From UBA2163 sp964575575 (GTDB taxonomy: Bacteria; Patescibacteriota; Minisyncoccia; Phycocordibacterales; UBA2163): a stretch of DNA of 12,958 bases. The stretch lies in NCBI GenBank assembly GCA_964575575.1, contig CAZNQQ010000019.1, forward strand, positions 1 through 12,958, given 5' to 3'. Positions 1-7,373 of the stretch are shown here, in pieces. Every line of letters begins with the position of its first letter. Position 1 is the stretch's first letter. The notes under the pieces are model-generated. The model had not been told where the DNA came from, ran no database searches, and saw only the letters and a list, made by a program, of their open reading frames with translations. Made by a program: the position numbers and the translations under genes.

Positions 1-1391
1 ACAAAAAAAGTATGTAACATAAAAGAACTATCTTTTGCCTTTTCAACTCCTTCAAAATATTTATTGGCATCCTGCTCTGCGACAGAAGGAGCAAAAGGTC
101 TCCATATTTCTCTATGTTTAACAAATTTATTTATATCGTCATTTATTCCTTTTTTTGTGGGATCTGCAAGAATCGACCTGTTTCCTAACGCTCTTGGGCC
201 AATCTCCATAGCGCCTTGAAACCACCCTACTATATTCCCTTCACAAATTAATTTTGCCGCATCTTTTTCTATATTTTCACGAAAAGAATAGTCTATTTTT
301 GCATTTTTGAGCACCTTCTCTATCTCATTGTTTGAGTATGAAGCCCCCCAATACGCGTGAATCATATGAAAATCAGGATTTTCTCCTTCTAGAGCAGATG
401 CTTCAAGTGCCGCGCCAAGTGCCGCGCCGCCATCATTTGATGCTGGTTGTATAAAAATCTCTTCACAAAAATCTTGCTCTAGAATCTTACTATTTGTATT
501 ACAGTTAAGAGCCACACCTCCTGCAAGAGCAAAATTCTTAATTCCACTTTTTTCATATGCTTCTTTTGCAAGATTTACCATAGACTCTTCAAGTGCGTTT
601 TGTAAACTTGCCGCGAGGTTGTGATGAATATCTGACAGTGGTTTATTTGAATCCTTTCTTTCAGTATCCGGATATTGTTTTGCAATGTTTCTACGATCTA
701 TTTTATATTTTTTATGATTAGTAATATTTAGGATTGACGAAAAATCATATGTCGGCTTACCATAACTTGCAAGTCCCATTGTTTTACCTTCTGCATTTAC
801 ACCAAGATTTAAAAAACCTGTAACTCTTGTATATACAAGACCTATTGACTGCCATTTCTTTTTTGAAAACATCCCACCAAGTGGTATATCCCATATTCTT
901 TTTATTTTCCCACCCTTTCCAGTAAAAAACGCAAAGCTTTCTGTTTCTCCGGAGCCATCAACTGTAAGAATATTAGCCTCATCAAAACCAGCACATCTAT
1001 AAGCACTCGCGGCATGTGCAAGATGATGGTCTATATATATTATTTTTGCGCCATTTGTTTCTCTTTTTAATCGAGATTTTATTAATTTAAAAAGTATAAT
1101 ATTTGCAAAATTTTGAAACAAAACTTTTGGATGTAAGTTAAGATTCCCACGTTTTAGAAAAGCATATGGATTATAAGAAACCGCAACCACATCTATGTCT
1201 TTCATTTCTATACCCCCCTCTTTAAGACAGTAATTAATAGCAAGTTTTGGATAACCTTTGTAATGACGAACTCTATTAAACCTCTCTTCCTCTGCGGTAG
1301 TAATAAGTTTTCCATCTTTAACAAGAGCGGCCGCACTGTCGTGCTGCCAGAAAAACATTAACGGTATTTGATTGATGCCTAAAATATTCAT
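1..1391 (-). CDS. NodU/CmcH-family O-carbamoyltransferase, 3' end cut by window
   Basis: Hand translation from the ATG at 1389-1391 gives 463 uninterrupted codons that run off the window. The family is usually about 570-620 aa, so roughly the last 100-150 residues are missing. Visible family motifs are: HDSAAALV at residues 17-24; EEERFNR at 34-40; the metal/nucleotide-site block DHHLAHAAS at 121-129; a VDGSGETES segment; GLASYG; LAGGVALN near residue 285; GPRALGNRS near 396-404; and RPFAPS shortly after. These cover the N-terminal ASKHA-like carbamoyltransferase domain and the start of the C-terminal (YrdC-like) domain. The family transfers a carbamoyl group from carbamoyl phosphate via carbamoyl-AMP to a hydroxyl of a sugar or antibiotic. 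The gene begins 27 bp after the tandem glycosyltransferase stop, so co-transcription and a role in decorating a surface glycan are inferred. The acceptor is unknown. Confidence 0.9.
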   Translation of the reverse strand, partial: MNILGINQIPLMFFWQHDSAAALVKDGKLITTAEEERFNRVRHYKGYPKLAINYCLKEGGIEMKDIDVVAVSYNPYAFLKRGNLNLHPKVLFQNFANIILFKLIKSRLKRETNGAKIIYIDHHLAHAASAYRCAGFDEANILTVDGSGETESFAFFTGKGGKIKRIWDIPLGGMFSKKKWQSIGLVYTRVTGFLNLGVNAEGKTMGLASYGKPTYDFSSILNITNHKKYKIDRRNIAKQYPDTERKDSNKPLSDIHHNLAASLQNALEESMVNLAKEAYEKSGIKNFALAGGVALNCNTNSKILEQDFCEEIFIQPASNDGGAALGAALEASALEGENPDFHMIHAYWGASYSNNEIEKVLKNAKIDYSFRENIEKDAAKLICEGNIVGWFQGAMEIGPRALGNRSILADPTKKGINDDINKFVKHREIWRPFAPSVAEQDANKYFEGVEKAKDSSFMLHTFF

Positions 1392-1418
1392 TTTATTAAC
1401 CTCTTACGACAATATATA

Positions 1419-3674
1419 TTAACATAAATTCTTTAACATACTTACTGTACCTTTTATCATTTTCTCTTCGCTAAACTCTTGTACTTTTTTCTTGGCTTCT
1501 ATTGCAAGTTTGTTAGCATACTTTTTATCGCCAAGGAGTTTAACAATTGACTTTGTTAATTCTTTCTCGTCATTAAACGCCACAGTTAAGCCGTTTTTCC
1601 CATTTTTTATAAGCTCTGGATTACCTCCTACGTTTGTAGTGACAATTGGTACACCGACATCCATCACTTCTAACAATTGGTGCGACAAACCTTCGTAACC
1701 AGTATTGAGCGCAAAAACATCTGAGGCTTTTATATATCTTAGAAGTACATCTCTGTCTAGACCACCAGTGAGCGCAATATAGTCTTGCAAACCTTTTTCA
1801 TTAATCAGTTTCTGTAAGCGTTCTTCGTCAGGACCTGAGCCCGCTATTATAAGTTTAGCATCTTTAAACTTATTCTTTATTTGTGGAAATATCTTAATTA
1901 AAGTGTCAAAACCTTTCCATGGGACCAATCGGCCAACACTTATAACAAGGTCTCCTTCAAATTGCAGAAGAGCTCTTATAGTTTCTTTGTTTCCAGATTC
2001 CTGATTATATTTAAATCCATTATATATAACATCAATGTTTTTCACTCCCCACATTGAAACTATCTTTTTCAAATATTCACTAGGTACTATTATCTTATCT
2101 GCCTTCCGAGCAACCCATCTTTCAACTTTTCTTCTTAATTCCGTCTTAAGATCGTATTTCCCGCCTTGAAACTCTTCTGGAGTTACAAAATCACCACCCT
2201 CAACATGCATTTGTTCCCATGCGTAGTCTCCCACCACCTTAAGTACAAACTTCTTTCGTAAAACATAAGAAGCAAGCGTGGTCGGCAACCCTACACTTAC
2301 AGGGTCTTGAGCGTAGATGATATCTGCGCTTCTTCCTTTTTCTAATATTTCAAAAAAGTATGCAATATGCCTAATAAATTTTGGCAAATGTCTAACCTTG
2401 CCAAAGCTTAACACCTTTACGCCTAGTCCGTGTTTTGGAAGTTCATCTAGAAGTAATTTTGAATAAGTAGCAGGTCCACCTATATCAGGTGGGAATATTC
2501 CTGTTGTAATTAAGACACCTCTTTTAATCTCCAGTTTATCAAAAACTTTTTCTTTCATATCTTTCGTAATAATATTCCAATCATATTTACTCTCTACCAT
2601 AGCCTTTGCATTCTCTTTAATCTTCTCTCTTAAAGAGTTGTCACTCATCAAAAGCTCTACATTTTCAGCTATTCCTCTTGGATCATGAACACCGCAAAAT
2701 AGCCCAGTTTGGCGATTTTTAAGGAAATCGGTAATTCCACCCACTTCGGTTGCTATCACAGGCACACCAGCTGCCATAGCTTCTATAAACGAGTTTCCTA
2801 ACCCCTCAGAGAGCGAAGGACGCACAAATACATCTGAAATATGCAAATATTGAGGTATTTCAGTATTTTCTATATTACCCAAAAATAGCACCCTTTTTGT
2901 AAGTTGAAACTCGTTTGCAAGCTCACGAAGCTCATAGAAAAGTTCTCCACCACCTACAATAACTGCTTTATAATTATCTGGTAAAAAAGTAAGGGACCTT
3001 ACAATATCTTCAACTGCATTTTTCTCTACAAGACGCCCTGTTGTTATGATCACCTTTTCACCTTTCTCAATTCCAAGCTCTTTTTTTAATTCCTGACCTT
3101 TTTTTTGAGAACTTTTATTTCTAAACTTTTCCAAGTCTGCCCCATTCGGCACTACTTCTACATCACCTTCATATCCCATGTCACGTGCCCATTTTCCTAA
3201 GTACTCTGAAATCACTTGTATAGAGTCTGCTTTTGTAAAAACTTTTTTAAATAATCCGCCAACTGCAAACCACAGAATTCCCGCTCGCTCTTTCGGATAG
3301 CTTAACCTGTCTCCTTCTTGAAGTGTCAAAAGATATTTAACCTTTCTTTTTGTTAGTTTGAAAAACAAAGCAGCAAAACCATTCCTCCCTGCCATCATAG
3401 ACCATACTATGTCGTATTTGTTTTTCCTATTAAGTTGTAGTGCTTTTAAATATCCTGAAAATGGGAAAAATAATTTAGAAGATGAAACTCTGTGTACGTT
3501 TATATTCCCTATCTTTTCAAACTTTTGTAGGGTTTTATCGTGACGCACAGTAATCATATCAAAGCAAAAGTCCCCCGTATCAAGTCGGTTTGTTATCTCT
3601 TTTAGAGCGATCTCCGCTCCACCCCACAGAGGGCTATATGACGTTGAAAATATTAAAACTCTCTTTTTACTCAT
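1419..3674 (-). CDS. Tandem two-domain GT4 glycosyltransferase
   Basis: The protein has 751 aa from the ATG at 3672-3674. An in-frame ATG at 3702-3704 would add ten residues, but the homology-like segment SKKRVLIFSTSYSP starts right after the inner Met, so I chose the inner one. Two complete GT-B/GT4 units are fused (numbering from the upstream Met). Unit 1 (about 12-390) has a GGAEIALKEI donor-side loop, GRLVEKN at 223-229 and an E-x7-E motif at E300/E308. Unit 2 (about 395-761) has PPDIGGPATYSK, GRLVPWKGFD at 591-600 and E-x7-E at E671/E679. Both sets of nucleotide-sugar-binding motifs look intact, so both units may be active. The enzyme is probably cytosolic or membrane-peripheral and adds two successive sugars to a glycolipid or polysaccharide. 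No Shine-Dalgarno is visible. The sequence TGGTTATAT at 3683-3690 could be an extended -10 giving a near-leaderless message, but no good -35 is seen. Sugar specificity cannot be read from sequence. Confidence 0.9.
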   Translation of the reverse strand: MSKKRVLIFSTSYSPLWGGAEIALKEITNRLDTGDFCFDMITVRHDKTLQKFEKIGNINVHRVSSSKLFFPFSGYLKALQLNRKNKYDIVWSMMAGRNGFAALFFKLTKRKVKYLLTLQEGDRLSYPKERAGILWFAVGGLFKKVFTKADSIQVISEYLGKWARDMGYEGDVEVVPNGADLEKFRNKSSQKKGQELKKELGIEKGEKVIITTGRLVEKNAVEDIVRSLTFLPDNYKAVIVGGGELFYELRELANEFQLTKRVLFLGNIENTEIPQYLHISDVFVRPSLSEGLGNSFIEAMAAGVPVIATEVGGITDFLKNRQTGLFCGVHDPRGIAENVELLMSDNSLREKIKENAKAMVESKYDWNIITKDMKEKVFDKLEIKRGVLITTGIFPPDIGGPATYSKLLLDELPKHGLGVKVLSFGKVRHLPKFIRHIAYFFEILEKGRSADIIYAQDPVSVGLPTTLASYVLRKKFVLKVVGDYAWEQMHVEGGDFVTPEEFQGGKYDLKTELRRKVERWVARKADKIIVPSEYLKKIVSMWGVKNIDVIYNGFKYNQESGNKETIRALLQFEGDLVISVGRLVPWKGFDTLIKIFPQIKNKFKDAKLIIAGSGPDEERLQKLINEKGLQDYIALTGGLDRDVLLRYIKASDVFALNTGYEGLSHQLLEVMDVGVPIVTTNVGGNPELIKNGKNGLTVAFNDEKELTKSIVKLLGDKKYANKLAIEAKKKVQEFSEEKMIKGTVSMLKNLC

Positions 3675-3719
3675 ATGTTCATATATAACCACAAAATCCC
3701 ACAAAAGTCTTACGTAGAG

Positions 3720-3753
3720 ATGACCCGACTTTTCTATCGAAAAGTCGGGTCAT
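3720..3753. terminator. 15-bp perfect hairpin, possible intrinsic terminator
   Basis: Arms 3720-3734 and 3739-3753 are exact reverse complements around a 4-nt loop (TATC); the core is GACCCGACTTTTC. The hairpin lies between the small Cys-rich gene and the glycosyltransferase start, where a terminator would be expected. Neither side carries a clear T tract, because the T run is inside the stem. Termination is therefore likely but not certain. Confidence 0.5.
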
Positions 3754-3781
3754 AACAACAAAGTTTACCGTAAAATTACAA

Positions 3782-3979
3782 TTATCCTGTAACCTCAAGT
3801 ATAAATGGAACCTCTCCACAAACCGTTTCACATAATTCTGAAATAGGCTTTTTATCTTTTTCTATTCTGCTGCCAATATGCATTTTATCAACAGGTAAAG
3901 TACAGAATTGATTGTCACATCCACAAACGTTAGAAGCTTCTTCAGTCTCTTCATAAAAAAATAATTCTGCTTTTTTCAA
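3782..3979 (-). CDS. Small Cys-rich protein, TTG start, function unknown
   Basis: This 65-aa ORF starts at TTG (3977-3979). The start is chosen because AGGAGGT lies at 3986-3992, six nt upstream, the strongest kind of ribosome-binding site in the window. Five cysteines are present at residues 19, 21, 26, 50 and 54 (CGC, FC, and a CETVC pair). They could hold one metal ion, though the spacing matches no zinc-finger family I can name. The protein is acidic, with no signal peptide or membrane segment. The gene stands alone: the ribosomal operon terminator lies upstream and a hairpin lies downstream. I do not recognise the family. It resembles the other short, SD-bearing orphan genes of this window in organisation only. 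Confidence 0.7.
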   Translation of the reverse strand: MKKAELFFYEETEEASNVCGCDNQFCTLPVDKMHIGSRIEKDKKPISELCETVCGEVPFILEVTG

Positions 3980-3985
3980 AACAAG

Positions 3986-3992
3986 ACCTCCT
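3986..3992 (-). promoter_or_regulatory. Shine-Dalgarno that fixes a TTG start
   Basis: AGGAGGT on the minus strand, six nt before the TTG at 3977-3979. No ATG competes nearby, so this site is the main evidence that the 65-aa gene is real and begins at TTG. Confidence 0.8.
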
Positions 3993-4074
3993 TTTTTGGT
4001 TAAGATTTAAACAGCTAAAATATATATTAGATATACAACACTCATTTCCATTCAAAACAATACCACAAAAATGA

Positions 4075-4121
4075 AAATAAAACAACCCCTGTGTGTATAA
4101 CTCACAGGGGTTGTTTTATTT
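4075..4121 (-). terminator. Intrinsic terminator of the ribosomal protein operon
   Basis: There is a 19-bp perfect stem (arms 4075-4093 and 4103-4121; core AACAACCCCTGTG) with a 9-nt loop. On the minus strand it is followed by a T-rich run (TTTTATTTTCATTTT). It starts only 4 nt after the uL5 stop codon, so transcription of the ribosomal cluster ends here and does not continue into uS14/uS8 as in most bacteria. Confidence 0.9.
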
Positions 4122-4125
4122 GTGT

Positions 4126-4674
4126 TTAAGCCTTTTCTTCCTCTTTTTTAAACGGAAATCCGAGGTTTTTTAAGTATTCTTTTGCTTCTTCTTTGCTTTT
4201 AGCTGTTGTTACAAACGTAATAGCAAAACCAAACACATCTTTTAGATCTTCATCAGAAGTCTCTGGGAAGATAGTATGCTCTTTTATACCCATCGTAAAG
4301 TTCCCCATCTCGTCCACTCCTTTCATATCAAGTCCTCTAAAGTCTCTTGTTCTAGGTATTGCAATATGAATAAGTCTATCCAAAAAGTCATACATTCTCT
4401 GACCTCGGAGTGTTACCTGATACCCTAGTATGTCACCCTGTCTTGATTTAAATGTTGCGATTGATTTCTTCGCAGCGCGTGCTGCTTCTTTTTGTCCTGT
4501 TATCTTTGCAAGTCTGTCTTGTATGGTTTTGATCTTACCTTTATCTTTTATAGATCCAATCCCAGCTGAAATAACAACCTTTTCTATCTTAGGTGTCTGC
4601 ATTGTGTTTTTATACTTAAAAGTATCTTTCAAGCTCTTAAACACATCTTTTTGTTTGTCTTTAATGTGAATCAT
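4126..4674 (-). CDS. rplE: Large ribosomal subunit protein uL5
   Basis: At 182 aa this is the normal family length (about 180). Recognisable uL5 segments are: the N-terminal NTMQTPKIEKVVISAGIGS, matching the family's P-K-I/L-x-K-V-V-x-N-x-G-x-G; TGQKEAARAAKKSIATFK; the GYQVTLRG..MYDFLDRLI block; and FPETSDED with the aromatic FGFAITFVTTAK strand near the C-terminus. uL5 binds 5S rRNA in the central protuberance. It is the last gene of the cluster, starts 2 nt after the uL24 stop, and has no Shine-Dalgarno: the upstream bases are AAGATATAAAT. Confidence 0.97.
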   Translation of the reverse strand: MIHIKDKQKDVFKSLKDTFKYKNTMQTPKIEKVVISAGIGSIKDKGKIKTIQDRLAKITGQKEAARAAKKSIATFKSRQGDILGYQVTLRGQRMYDFLDRLIHIAIPRTRDFRGLDMKGVDEMGNFTMGIKEHTIFPETSDEDLKDVFGFAITFVTTAKSKEEAKEYLKNLGFPFKKEEEKA

Positions 4675-4676
4675 AT

Positions 4677-4892
4677 TTATATCTTTTTAGCATTAGAAAC
4701 ATGCACCGGCATAGTCTTGTCTACTATCTGACCTTTCTGATTACTTTGTGTCGGTTTCTGGTGTCGCTTCTTTATATTTACACCCTCCACTATTATCTGG
4801 TCTTTCTTTGGAAATGCGCGCAAAACCTTCCCAGTTTTACCCTTATCTTTTCCAGCGATTATTTTTACTTTGTCGTCTTTTTTTATTTTCAT
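4677..4892 (-). CDS. rplX: Large ribosomal subunit protein uL24
   Basis: The protein has 71 aa from the ATG at 4890-4892. The longer reading frame (to 4958) would overlap uL14 and adds a non-homologous leader, so it is rejected. The KOW motif is clear: DKVKIIAGKDKGKTGKVLRAFP, then VEGVNIKKRHQKPTQSNQKGQIV. It is shorter than the usual 100-105 aa and stops after the conserved PVHVSNAKKI, so the C-terminal part seen in many bacteria is missing. uL24 initiates 50S assembly by binding the 5' domain of 23S rRNA. The gap to uL14 is 16 nt, with AAATATT in front of the ATG instead of a Shine-Dalgarno. Confidence 0.95.
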   Translation of the reverse strand: MKIKKDDKVKIIAGKDKGKTGKVLRAFPKKDQIIVEGVNIKKRHQKPTQSNQKGQIVDKTMPVHVSNAKKI

Positions 4893-4908
4893 AATATTTA
4901 TACTATCT

Positions 4909-5280
4909 CTATACAACCTCAGGCGCGAGTGAGACGATCTTCTGATACCCAAGCTCACCTATCTCGCGTGGTATCGGTCCAAACACTCTACCTGCGCGCG
5001 GCTCTTTCTTTTCTTTGTCTATTATCACTACAGAGTTTTCGTCAAATGAAATATAAGAACCATCTTTTCTTCTAAACGGTTGCTTCTGACGTACTACTAC
5101 AGCTCTTAGAACTTCCTTTTTCTTAACTAGCTTTCTAGGCTCTGCAGTCTGCACAGAAAGCACCACAATGTCACCTATTCGTGCGTATCGTTTCTTTGAG
5201 TCCCCTAGCACCTTGAACACTCGCCCGATCTTTGCTCCGGAGTTGTCTGTCACCTTTACTAATGTTTGTGGCTGAATCAT
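4909..5280 (-). CDS. rplN: Large ribosomal subunit protein uL14
   Basis: At 123 aa this is the family length. Diagnostic features are: MIQPQTLVKVTDNSGAKIGR at the start (family MIQ.xTxLxVADNSGAK); GDIVVLSVQTAEPRKLVKKKEVLRAVVVRQ; SFDENSVVIIDKEKKEPRAGRVFGPIPREI; and the C-terminal KIVSLAPEVV. uL14 sits at the subunit interface (bridges B5/B8) beside uL19. It starts 1 nt after the uS17 stop, without a Shine-Dalgarno. Confidence 0.98.
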   Translation of the reverse strand: MIQPQTLVKVTDNSGAKIGRVFKVLGDSKKRYARIGDIVVLSVQTAEPRKLVKKKEVLRAVVVRQKQPFRRKDGSYISFDENSVVIIDKEKKEPRAGRVFGPIPREIGELGYQKIVSLAPEVV

Positions 5281-5281
5281 A

Positions 5282-5557
5282 TTAATTAATTATTTTAAAA
5301 GTTTTATCTTTTGAAATCGGACGTGTCTGTTCTATCGTTACCTTCTCACCCACTTTGTGCTGATTGTCTTTGTTGTGCACTTTGTACTTCTTTAGTCGTT
5401 TTACGAACTTACCATACTTAGGGTGTTTTACGTATCGCTCTACAGCTACAACAGCAGTGTCTGTCATCTTGTCTGAAACTATCACACCTGACAGTGTCTT
5501 TTGTTTCTTAGCCTGAGTTTGTTTTTGGGTATTTTTTTGTTCTGTTTTCTTTTCCAT
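5282..5557 (-). CDS. rpsQ: Small ribosomal subunit protein uS17
   Basis: The protein has 91 aa from the ATG at 5555-5557. An in-frame ATG at 5575 would overlap uL29 by 17 nt. The inner ATG keeps the 1-nt gap and the AAATATT-type upstream sequence seen at its neighbours, so it is preferred. The OB-fold core is clear: LSGVIVSDKMTDTAVVAVERYVKHPKYGKFVKRLKKYKVHNKD, then GEKVTIEQTRPISKDKTFKI. The first ~18 residues are a Lys/Gln/Thr-rich extension (KKTEQKNTQKQTQAKKQK), probably a disordered rRNA-binding tail. uS17 is a primary binder of the 16S 5' domain. Confidence 0.96.
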   Translation of the reverse strand: MEKKTEQKNTQKQTQAKKQKTLSGVIVSDKMTDTAVVAVERYVKHPKYGKFVKRLKKYKVHNKDNQHKVGEKVTIEQTRPISKDKTFKIIN

Positions 5558-5558
5558 A

Positions 5559-5750
5559 TTATTTATTTCTTGCATTAGTTTCGGTTAGTATCTGCGCGAT
5601 TTGCCTCTTTGTATCTCTTCCTTCTTTTACATTACGAACCTTACTTCCTGCAATACCAAACCGAAAATTCTTTACGCTTTCTCGCTTGTCTTTAAGGTCT
5701 TTTTTTAAATCCTTATCGCTTTTATTTTTTAAATCTATTTTCTTTGCCAT
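5559..5750 (-). CDS. rpmC: Large ribosomal subunit protein uL29
   Basis: This 63-aa protein is of normal family size and predicted to be two long helices. The identity rests on the classic uL16-uL29-uS17 position plus the pattern SDKDLKKDLKDKRESVKNFRFGIAGSKVRNVKEGRDTKRQIAQILT, which matches the family's L..EL..LR..L..LRF..A.g...n......RR.IARi.T. uL29 lies at the peptide exit tunnel next to uL23, where SRP and trigger factor dock. A 10-nt gap follows uL16. Confidence 0.93.
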   Translation of the reverse strand: MAKKIDLKNKSDKDLKKDLKDKRESVKNFRFGIAGSKVRNVKEGRDTKRQIAQILTETNARNK

Positions 5751-5760
5751 AATATTTAAA

Positions 5761-6177
5761 TTATCTGCTTACTACCTTAGCTGTAAGTGGTAGCTTTGCA
5801 GTCGCTTTCCTAAGCGCTTCACGCGCTATAGCTTCATCCACTCCGTCTACCTCAAACAGTATATGTCCGGGAAGTACTTGAGACTCATACCCTTGTAGGT
5901 CACCCTTTCCTTTACCCATGGCTACTTCAGCAGCCTTTTGTGTATAAGGTCGGTCTGGGAACACACGTATCCATATTCGCCCACTCTTACCCATCGCTCG
6001 TGATATCACTCTTCGTGCAGCTTCTATCTGGTTTGATCTGATACGAACAGCCTTCATTGACTTAAGTCCAAACGAACCAAATGCAAGAGAATTACCTCGT
6101 GTAGCACTACCTACCTTTTTAGGGTTCTTACGGCCTGTCTGCCATTTTCTATATTTTACTTTCTTTGGAAACAACAT
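5761..6177 (-). CDS. rplP: Large ribosomal subunit protein uL16
   Basis: At 138 aa this is the normal length. Characteristic segments are: MLFPKKVKYRK; the RGNSLAFGSFGLKS stretch corresponding to G..lafG.fGLka; the IEAARRVISRAMGKSGRIWIRVFPDRP block; and MGKGKGDLQGYESQVLPGHILFEVDG. uL16 helps organise the peptidyl-transferase centre and A-site tRNA position. It starts 1 nt after the uS3 stop and lacks a Shine-Dalgarno. Confidence 0.98.
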   Translation of the reverse strand: MLFPKKVKYRKWQTGRKNPKKVGSATRGNSLAFGSFGLKSMKAVRIRSNQIEAARRVISRAMGKSGRIWIRVFPDRPYTQKAAEVAMGKGKGDLQGYESQVLPGHILFEVDGVDEAIAREALRKATAKLPLTAKVVSR

Positions 6178-6178
6178 A

Positions 6179-6853
6179 TTATTTACTTATTTTTTTATCT
6201 TCAAACTTGTCTCCCTTATATATCCAAATCTTGATACCAATAACCCCATATGGAAGATACGCTTTTTCTCTAGCAAAATCAATATCTGCACGAAATGTCT
6301 GAAGTGGGATTCGTCCTTTCTTTATCTGCTCTCTTCGGGCCATCTCTGCACCTCCTAGGCGACCACCAAGCGCTATACGCACTCCAAGCACGTCACGGTT
6401 AGCCATAACCTTCTCTACTGTTTGCTTTAGAACTCGTCTAAATGTCATTCGCTTCTCAAGTGCTTCTGCTACCATCTGCCCTACTATAGCAGCGTTTGAT
6501 TCTGGGTTTTTAACCTCTTCAATATCAAGTTTAATATCCTGCTTATCTGTTAGCTTTAGTTTCGCTACAACTTTCTCTATATCGTTTTTAAGTTTAGTTG
6601 CACCGTCTCCACTTCTCCCGATGATCATACCAGGACGTGATGTCTTAACTATTATTCTTAGTTTCTTTTCACCTCTTTCTATTTCAATAGAACTTATGTA
6701 AAATCCTCGTAGTCTTTTTTCAAGAAACTGCCTTATAGTAGTATCGCATTTTATAAATTCACGATATCGTTTTGGGTCAGCAGAAAACCATCGAGATTTC
6801 CAATCTCTTAATATTCCTAATCTATGTGCATATGGGTGTACTGTATGTGTCAT
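6179..6853 (-). CDS. rpsC: Small ribosomal subunit protein uS3
   Basis: At 224 aa it is typical in length. The N-terminus (THTVHPYAHRLGILRDWKSRWF) replaces the common GQKVNP..FRLG..W.SrWy; to my knowledge it is the form seen in Parcubacteria, which supports the taxonomic call. A type II KH domain lies at about 40-110 with the nucleotide-binding loop RPGMIIGRSGDGA at about 73-85. The C-terminal uS3 domain contains GVRIALGGRLGGAEMARREQIKKGRIPLQTFRADIDFA and ends with the IGIKIWIYKGD strand. uS3 lines the mRNA entry channel. Two nt separate it from uL22. Confidence 0.98.
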   Translation of the reverse strand: MTHTVHPYAHRLGILRDWKSRWFSADPKRYREFIKCDTTIRQFLEKRLRGFYISSIEIERGEKKLRIIVKTSRPGMIIGRSGDGATKLKNDIEKVVAKLKLTDKQDIKLDIEEVKNPESNAAIVGQMVAEALEKRMTFRRVLKQTVEKVMANRDVLGVRIALGGRLGGAEMARREQIKKGRIPLQTFRADIDFAREKAYLPYGVIGIKIWIYKGDKFEDKKISK

Positions 6854-6855
6854 AT

Positions 6856-7368
6856 TTATTTTTTAGTTTTTGCTTTAGATGTTGCTTTTTTTGCAGATTT
6901 GTCTTTCTCATCTGTACTGTTAACTTCATACAAATCAGGTTTTTTGTAAGCTTCTTTCTTTACTTCCTTTTTTACTGCTTTAGGCTTAACCTCTTTTTTT
7001 TCTACTTTCTTAACTTCAGCTTTTGCCTCCCCTTCTTTCTTTGTCTTACCATCCCCTAAAACAATAGAGATGTGGCTTGTTTTTTTACGTATTGCAGAAG
7101 CTCGTCCACGTGCTCGTGGCTTGTATCTTTTGAACACAATCCCTTCGTTCACTTGTATTTCTTTTACTATCAAATCTTCTTTCTTTGCTCCAGTGCTTTT
7201 TGCATTTGCAACAGCAGACTCAACTAATTTTTTAAAAGGAAGTGTTGCTTTTTTGTCTGTAGCAGAAAGCAGTGTAAGTGCTCGGTCAACTTTCTTTCCA
7301 CGAACTAGGTCTGCGATAAGGCGGACTTTACGAGGTGCTTGTCTGTAGTTTTTCAGATACGCTTTCAT
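6856..7368 (-). CDS. rplV: Large ribosomal subunit protein uL22 with long Lys/Ala/Glu tail
   Basis: Residues 1-108 form an ordinary uL22: YLKNYRQAPRKVRLIADLVRGK, LPFKKLVESAVANAKSTGA, then the beta-hairpin that reaches into the exit tunnel (YKPRARGRASAIRKKTSHISIVL). About 60 further residues follow, almost all Lys, Ala, Glu and Val (for example EVKKVEKKEVKPKAVKKEVK) and ending SKAKTKK. The usual protein is about 110-115 aa, so this is a disordered basic extension, presumably on the ribosome's solvent side. The reading frame stays open with the same codon style, so it is not an assembly error. The gap to uS19 is 5 nt. Confidence 0.97.
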   Translation of the reverse strand: MKAYLKNYRQAPRKVRLIADLVRGKKVDRALTLLSATDKKATLPFKKLVESAVANAKSTGAKKEDLIVKEIQVNEGIVFKRYKPRARGRASAIRKKTSHISIVLGDGKTKKEGEAKAEVKKVEKKEVKPKAVKKEVKKEAYKKPDLYEVNSTDEKDKSAKKATSKAKTKK

Positions 7369-7373
7369 AATAA

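Noticed and set aside
3675..3704. Ten-residue N-terminal extension of the glycosyltransferase from the ATG at 3702-3704
   Set aside because: The extra residues do not look like a GT4 start, and a putative -10 lies inside this stretch. The inner ATG fits the family better.
4893..4958. Longer uL24 start overlapping uL14
   Set aside because: It adds a non-homologous Arg/Ser-rich leader that is uL14 coding sequence in another frame. The ATG at 4892 gives the KOW protein exactly.
4701..5075. Plus-strand ORF of 124 codons
   Set aside because: It is antisense to uL24/uL14, with shadow composition and no ribosome-binding site; the same holds for the other plus-strand ORFs in this window.
5558..5575. 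Upstream ATG for uS17
   Set aside because: It would overlap uL29 and break the regular 1-nt spacing with AAATATT-type leaders seen across the cluster.
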